A DNA stretch of 9,532 nucleotides from Chitinophagaceae bacterium (lineage in GTDB: Bacteria > Bacteroidota > Bacteroidia > Chitinophagales > Chitinophagaceae). The notes beneath the pieces are model-generated. The model searched no databases. It was not told the origin of the DNA and worked only from the letters and a program-made list of their open reading frames with translations. The stretch spans positions 1 to 9,532 of the forward strand of contig JAJAZO010000469.1 of the NCBI GenBank assembly GCA_026785745.1, read 5' to 3'. Of the stretch, positions 6,196-9,532 are shown piece after piece. The stretch's first letter is position 1. Every line of letters starts with the position of its first letter. Position numbers and translations under genes: made by a program.

Positions 6196-7224
6196 ATGTA
6201 TAAAATTTTCCGGTCATTCCTTTTCTTATTTTCTCCCGAATGGGTGCATTATTTTTCGATGAACTGTCTGAAGCTATTGTGCAACATCGGCTTTAAAAGT
6301 GTTCTTACAAAAATCTACCGCCAAAAAGGAAATGCTCAATACTCAATATTCAATATTCAATTCTCAAATAAAGTCGGGCTTGGTGCAGGGTTTGATAAAA
6401 ATGCCCGGTATTTAAGAGAATTAGAGTGCCTCGGTTTTGGTTTTGTAGAAACAGGCACAGTGACTCCCCTGCCACAGGCAGGTAATGATAAACCAAGATT
6501 ATTCCGGTTACCAAAGGATAAAGCTCTTATCAACAGGATGGGGTTTAATAATGAAGGGGTTGATGTTATAGCTATCAGATTAAAAGAGTGGAAAGAGAAA
6601 AAGAGTAATTCCAAACTTATCATCGGTGGCAACATTGGCAAGAATAAAGTAACTCCGAATGAAGATGCCTGGAAAGATTATGAAATTTGTTTTACGGCAC
6701 TCCACCCTTACGTTGATTATTTTGTAGTGAATGTAAGTTCGCCCAACACTCCGGGTTTGCGGGAATTGCAGGAAAAAGAATCATTACGAAAAATTCTGAC
6801 TCATTTACAAACCATCAACACAGTGCAGCCGCAACCAAAACCGCTGCTTTTAAAAATTGCACCTGACCTGACACAAGAACAAATTGATGATGTGATTGAC
6901 CTTGCATTAGAAATAAAGTTAGATGGATTGGTAGCCACTAACACCACCATTAGCCGCTCAGGACTCACTACTCATGATTCACTACTAACAACTATTGGTG
7001 CCGGGGGATTAAGCGGCTTACCACTTAAACACAGAAGCACAGAAGTAGTAAAGTATATTTGTCAAAAAACAGGCGGAAGGATTCCTGTTATTGCCAGCGG
7101 TGGTATTTTTACAGCCGCAGATGCTAAGGAAAAAATAGAAGCTGGTGCATCTTTAGTGCAGGTATGGACAGGGTTTATTTATGAAGGGCCGGCAATTGTA
7201 AAACGGATTTGTAAATCATTATAA
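6196..7224 (+). CDS. pyrD: Dihydroorotate dehydrogenase (quinone), class 2
   Basis: 342 aa, typical for class 2 PyrD. It oxidises dihydroorotate to orotate in pyrimidine synthesis, using FMN and passing electrons to membrane quinone. Residues 1-40 are the amphipathic membrane-associating helices (MYKIFRSFLFLFSPEW, then HYFSMNCLKLL). Barrel motifs follow: VGLGAGFDKN (60-69), GTVTPLPQAGNDKPRLFRL (87-105), NRMGFNN (113-119), NVSSPNTPGLRELQ (179-192) with Ser182 as the expected catalytic base, LLLKIAPDLT (217-226), ATNTT (247-251), GAGGLSGLPL (268-277), IPVIASGGI (296-304) and VQVWTGFIYEGP (321-332). Two stretches, residues 46-58 and 256-266, are encoded by related heptanucleotide repeats. The gene begins 2 nt after the toxin and ends 6 nt before the TerC-family gene; the start is fixed by the helix alignment. 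Confidence 0.96.
   Translation: MYKIFRSFLFLFSPEWVHYFSMNCLKLLCNIGFKSVLTKIYRQKGNAQYSIFNIQFSNKVGLGAGFDKNARYLRELECLGFGFVETGTVTPLPQAGNDKPRLFRLPKDKALINRMGFNNEGVDVIAIRLKEWKEKKSNSKLIIGGNIGKNKVTPNEDAWKDYEICFTALHPYVDYFVVNVSSPNTPGLRELQEKESLRKILTHLQTINTVQPQPKPLLLKIAPDLTQEQIDDVIDLALEIKLDGLVATNTTISRSGLTTHDSLLTTIGAGGLSGLPLKHRSTEVVKYICQKTGGRIPVIASGGIFTAADAKEKIEAGASLVQVWTGFIYEGPAIVKRICKSL
6333..6367 (+). repeat. Heptanucleotide repeat tract inside pyrD (5 units)
   Basis: Five contiguous 7-nt units read TGCTCAA, TACTCAA, TATTCAA, TATTCAA, TTCTCAA. In shifted register the core unit is A(C/T)TCAAT. The tract encodes about residues 46-58 of PyrD, the strand just before the GFDKN motif. Since 7 is not a multiple of 3, gain or loss of one unit would frameshift the gene. 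Confidence 0.8.
6963..6990 (+). repeat. Second heptanucleotide repeat tract inside pyrD (4 units)
   Basis: Four degenerate 7-nt units read ACTCACT, ACTCATG, ATTCACT, ACTAACA. They share the core A(C/T)TCAnT with the tract at 6333-6367. The tract encodes about residues 256-265, a loop before GAGGLSG where PyrD proteins vary in length. Confidence 0.65.
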
Positions 7225-7230
7225 GCAGCA

Positions 7231-8028
7231 ATGGAATATTTATTCACTTCGGAAAGTATTATCAGTTTTTTTGTACTCGTAGTGCTGGAAGTGGTGCTGG
7301 GGATAGATAATGTAATTTTTGTCAGCATCATCCTGAACAGGCTGAAAGGAAACAAAGAACAGAATAAAGCCCGGCGTTTCTGGATGATTTCAGGTATCAT
7401 CATGCGGAGTTTATTATTAATGGGGCTTGGCTGGCTGCTAGCTCAAAAAGGGAAAGCGGTTTTTTCAATTGCAGGTAAAGGTTTCGACCTTGCCAGTCTT
7501 GTGATGCTGGCAGGAGGTTTATTCCTCATTTATAAATCGGTAATGGAAATACACCACAAACTGGAGGGAGAAGACCCGAATGAAGCAATAAAAAGTAAAC
7601 CCCCTCTCTCTTTTGGCCGGGCTATTGGGCAGATATTGCTGATTGATGCGGTATTTTCATTTGACAGTATCATTACCGCCGGTGGTACGGCCAAACATGT
7701 TGAAATAATGATTGCTGCGGTGGTAATTGCTATGACAGTGATGTTTCTGTTCAGTCCTGCCATCTCCGGATTTATTCACAAACATCCAACGTTGAAAATG
7801 CTGGCTCTTTCTTTCCTGGTAATGATAGGGCTAAGTTTAATAATGGAAGGTTGGGACAGCGAAACAGCACATCAAATGAAGCTGAAAAATTATATTTATT
7901 TCGGCATGGCTTTCTCTTTTATTGTGCAAATGCTGAATATGACGATGATGAGCAGGGCTGCTAAGAAAAGGGCACATGTGGTGGAGCTGAATGAACCGGT
8001 ATTGAAGAAAGAACAAGAAAATAATTAA
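7231..8028 (+). CDS. TerC family integral membrane protein, putative metal ion transporter
   Basis: 265 aa with about seven hydrophobic segments (roughly 10-36, 52-70, 86-103, 131-150, 158-182, 188-205, 221-239). Family hallmarks are the acidic membrane motifs EVVLGIDN (20-27) and LIDAVFSFDSI (137-147), in which Glu20, Asp26, Asp139 and Asp145 are candidate metal ligands. A cytoplasmic loop (KLEGEDPNEAIKSKPP) precedes the second motif, and the C-terminus is charged. Relatives such as Alx and the Bacillus TerC proteins are linked to Mn(II) export, so a manganese or related metal role at the inner membrane is likely but not proven here. It follows pyrD by 6 nt in the same operon and ends at a strong terminator. 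Codons 171-213 are copied exactly at the end of the window. Confidence 0.92.
   Translation: MEYLFTSESIISFFVLVVLEVVLGIDNVIFVSIILNRLKGNKEQNKARRFWMISGIIMRSLLLMGLGWLLAQKGKAVFSIAGKGFDLASLVMLAGGLFLIYKSVMEIHHKLEGEDPNEAIKSKPPLSFGRAIGQILLIDAVFSFDSIITAGGTAKHVEIMIAAVVIAMTVMFLFSPAISGFIHKHPTLKMLALSFLVMIGLSLIMEGWDSETAHQMKLKNYIYFGMAFSFIVQMLNMTMMSRAAKKRAHVVELNEPVLKKEQENN
7742..7870 (+). repeat. 129-bp direct repeat, copy 1 (inside terC gene)
   Basis: This segment encodes about residues 171-213 of the TerC-family protein. It is identical base for base to 9404-9532 (offset 1662). The flanking base differs at 7741 (a versus c), which marks the left boundary. Confidence 0.97.
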
Positions 8029-8040
8029 ACCCAGCCAAAA

Positions 8041-8072
8041 TAAAAGCCGACTTGAAAACAAGCCGGCTTTTA
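8041..8072. terminator. Bidirectional intrinsic terminator between terC and the protease gene
   Basis: TAAAAGCCGACTTG (8041-8054) pairs with CAAGCCGGCTTTTA (8059-8072), a 14-bp stem with one A-C mismatch and an AAAA loop. A- and T-runs at the two ends suit termination on both strands. It starts 12 bp after the terC stop and lies 14 bp beyond the stop of the convergent metalloprotease gene. Confidence 0.9.
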
Positions 8073-8086
8073 CTATTTAGCTTGCA

Positions 8087-9244
8087 TTAATATTTAATCT
8101 TATACATTCCTGTCATAAACTGCGATGACATATTAGCATTACTTACCGCTTCAATTTTTAGGTACCTCATCCCATTTGCGGAGGGAATTATAACATGTGT
8201 GTCATCAGGGTTTTCATATTCGGCAATAAGTTGCCCATTGGGTAAATACAGCGAAGCCTTAATGTCAATATTTTCGCTGGTTATTGTTACAGGTCCCGGA
8301 TTTTTGAAATTAATCCGGATAAAATCTACATCTCCGTCCTGTTCAAGAATGCCATTTATCTCGGGCGCCGTATTAGTTTTATTGCCGGTTGGTGAATTTG
8401 GAAAATCATCCTCCCTTAATTCTACCTGGTTATTCAAAAAAACAAAATCATTCTGTGGAATACTATAATATGGAACTAAGCATGGTTGTGCAAACCAATT
8501 AGAAATTCTTTTACGACTCATACCCATAATGGGTACAAAGGAAAGTGGCCCTGTACCAAAACCTCCATTATAGTCGCTATAAAACCTGCATTCTTCATCG
8601 TATTGGCCCTGATGCCCCAACCCCATTGTATGCCCTACCTCATGAGATATTACAAGGGCGATTAACTTTAAATCACTACCTATCGGATCAGCAAAAACAA
8701 AGCAGGGATTATCCGCAAGCCTATAACCCAAACCAGCCCATGGAGAAACACCTGCAAGAGCATTACGAAATCCTACATGTCCCGGAGTTTTAGTGATAAT
8801 GCACACCTGTTTATTAGACCTTAAATAAGCATCGTAAACAGCCTGGCTTGTAGTAACCTGAATATTGAATGGTGAAAAATCATCTTTTACTAATTGGATT
8901 ATTTCTTCTATCTGTGCGGGTGATAATGTAGGTGATGGGACGTCATGTCTAAACCTTACGATTGGAGATGTTACATTACCTCCCTGTGCAGTACCATGAC
9001 CTGGAAGTACCATAGCTCCATCAAAATCCAAAAAAAGTAAAAGTTCGGTAGCAGGGGTGGTGGTTTCTGTCCTGGACATCGCATTGCGGTATTCCGGCAG
9101 CATATTTGCCATCGCCTCTTCCATCCCACAAAAGGGTTTTTGTTGCAATTGTGTTTCCGGTTCAGCGGTTACTAATTCCGTTTGCTTTTTGCAAGAGGTG
9201 ATTAACATAAGCAGTACCCCTCCTGTTAAAAATAAATTTCTCAT
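8087..9244 (-). CDS. Lipoprotein zinc metalloprotease (metzincin type)
   Basis: 385 aa from an ATG at 9244. The signal peptide ends in the lipobox LITSC with Cys18 as the lipidated residue, so the mature protein is anchored in the envelope. The catalytic centre is HEVGHTMGLGH (201-211), the HExxHxxGxxH zinc motif with Glu202 as general base. IMGMS at 239-243 is a likely Met-turn, which places it among the metzincins. An N-terminal LLFLDFDGA strand motif (69-77) and the DDFSPFNIQVTTS segment (121-133) resemble other secreted bacterial proteases of this group. Residues about 293-385 (EINGILEQDGDVDFIRINF onward) look like a pre-peptidase C-terminal beta-sandwich. The substrate is unknown. It is a single gene on its strand with a shared terminator; a weak -7-like TAGAATTG lies at 9285-9292. 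Confidence 0.9.
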   Translation of the reverse strand: MRNLFLTGGVLLMLITSCKKQTELVTAEPETQLQQKPFCGMEEAMANMLPEYRNAMSRTETTTPATELLLFLDFDGAMVLPGHGTAQGGNVTSPIVRFRHDVPSPTLSPAQIEEIIQLVKDDFSPFNIQVTTSQAVYDAYLRSNKQVCIITKTPGHVGFRNALAGVSPWAGLGYRLADNPCFVFADPIGSDLKLIALVISHEVGHTMGLGHQGQYDEECRFYSDYNGGFGTGPLSFVPIMGMSRKRISNWFAQPCLVPYYSIPQNDFVFLNNQVELREDDFPNSPTGNKTNTAPEINGILEQDGDVDFIRINFKNPGPVTITSENIDIKASLYLPNGQLIAEYENPDDTHVIIPSANGMRYLKIEAVSNANMSSQFMTGMYKIKY

Positions 9245-9386
9245 CTTGCTTTGTTTTAATGATTAATGAAAAAAAAGAGTTCAACAATTCTACGGACAGG
9301 GGGTTTTCGGGGTGGGATTTCTAAATGCAATCATTCCCATATTAAATTAACATAAAAGGGTAAATTATTTATTTAGTAAATATACG
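9245..9386. other. Intergenic region between divergent frames
   Basis: This 142-bp stretch separates the metalloprotease start (minus strand) from the truncated plus-strand frame at 9387. It holds an A-run at 9269-9276, a G-rich patch around 9298-9315 and AT-rich DNA after 9340. I see no exact TAnnTTTG box, hairpin or RNA gene; TAGAATTG (minus, 9285-9292) is one mismatch from the -7 consensus. Confidence 0.5.
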
Positions 9387-9532
9387 ATGGCCACCACTCC
9401 TGCTGTTTCTGTTCAGTCCTGCCATCTCCGGATTTATTCACAAACATCCAACGTTGAAAATGCTGGCTCTTTCTTTCCTGGTAATGATAGGGCTAAGTTT
9501 AATAATGGAAGGTTGGGACAGCGAAACAGCAC
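9387..9532 (+). other. Truncated, apparently chimeric reading frame at window end
   Basis: An ATG at 9387 opens a frame with no stop to the last base (48 codons plus two bases), beginning MATTPAVSVQSCHLR. Only the first 17 bases (9387-9403) are unique. Everything from 9404 copies terC DNA, read here in a different frame from the TerC protein. The start codon and AT-rich upstream region could be a genuine gene start divergent from the protease, but the rest of the peptide is very probably not real. It should not be carried forward as a protein. Confidence 0.35.
9404..9532 (+). repeat. 129-bp direct repeat, copy 2 (window end)
   Basis: This is an exact copy of 7742-7870 that runs to the final base of the window. 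It has no mismatch, no target-site duplication and no terminal inverted repeat. It interrupts the frame starting at 9387. The position at the extreme end and the perfect identity point to a contig-end assembly or library chimera rather than a biological duplication. Confidence 0.95.

Noticed and set aside
8545..8793. 82-aa plus-strand frame within the metalloprotease gene
   Set aside because: It is antisense to the zinc-binding region of a clear metzincin gene and shows no domain of its own.
9364..9532. Second TerC-like coding frame at the window end
   Set aside because: The frame matching TerC is open from 9364 but has no plausible start codon before the repeat, and the match is only the exact 129-bp copy, so it is not an independent paralogue.
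9404..9532. Duplication as an insertion sequence or recombination cassette
   Set aside because: There are no terminal inverted repeats, no target-site duplication and no recombinase; the copied segment is an arbitrary piece of a coding sequence.

Overview
The window looks like chromosomal DNA from a member of the Bacteroidota, perhaps Chitinophagaceae-like. The evidence is a type IX secretion (T9SS) C-terminal sorting domain, exact TAnnTTTG -7 boxes upstream of start codons, an absence of Shine-Dalgarno sequences, moderately AT-rich DNA, and lipoproteins ending their signals in a lipobox plus SCN/SCK. No rRNA, tRNA, CRISPR array, transposase or phage gene was seen.

Layout: (1) 1-232 is intergenic and carries a 10-bp inverted repeat. 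(2) 233-814 (+) encodes a lipoprotein with an SprB-like beta domain and a single c-type heme site. It converges on (3) a minus-strand pair, DUF1800 (2516-4180) followed by DUF1501 (885-2486), with a perfect bidirectional terminator at 833-866 between the converging genes. The DUF1501 protein carries both a Tat-type signal and a T9SS sorting domain. (4) 4367-5542 (-) encodes a complete thiolase with its own promoter and terminator. (5) Divergent from it is a compact plus-strand operon: a small putative antitoxin (5644-5871), an overlapping RelE/ParE-like toxin (5861-6193), class 2 dihydroorotate dehydrogenase pyrD (6196-7224) and a TerC-family membrane protein (7231-8028). Gaps are 2 and 6 nt after the toxin, and a strong terminator closes the operon at 8041-8072. 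(6) 8087-9244 (-) encodes a lipoprotein metzincin-type zinc protease. (7) 9245-9532 is a short intergenic region followed by a truncated reading frame whose last 129 bases are an exact copy of part of the terC gene.

How the genes work together: the left third is a cell-envelope/secretion neighbourhood in which DUF1800 and DUF1501 form a recurrent but functionally undefined pair. The middle is core metabolism (thiolase, pyrimidine synthesis) joined to a toxin-antitoxin module that appears to share one promoter with pyrD and terC. The strongest points for a second look are the DUF1800/DUF1501-T9SS pair with its cytochrome neighbour, the toxin-antitoxin-pyrD-terC arrangement, two related heptanucleotide repeat tracts inside pyrD, and the exact 129-bp terC duplication that stops at the last base of the window. 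The last of these is most likely an assembly or library artefact.
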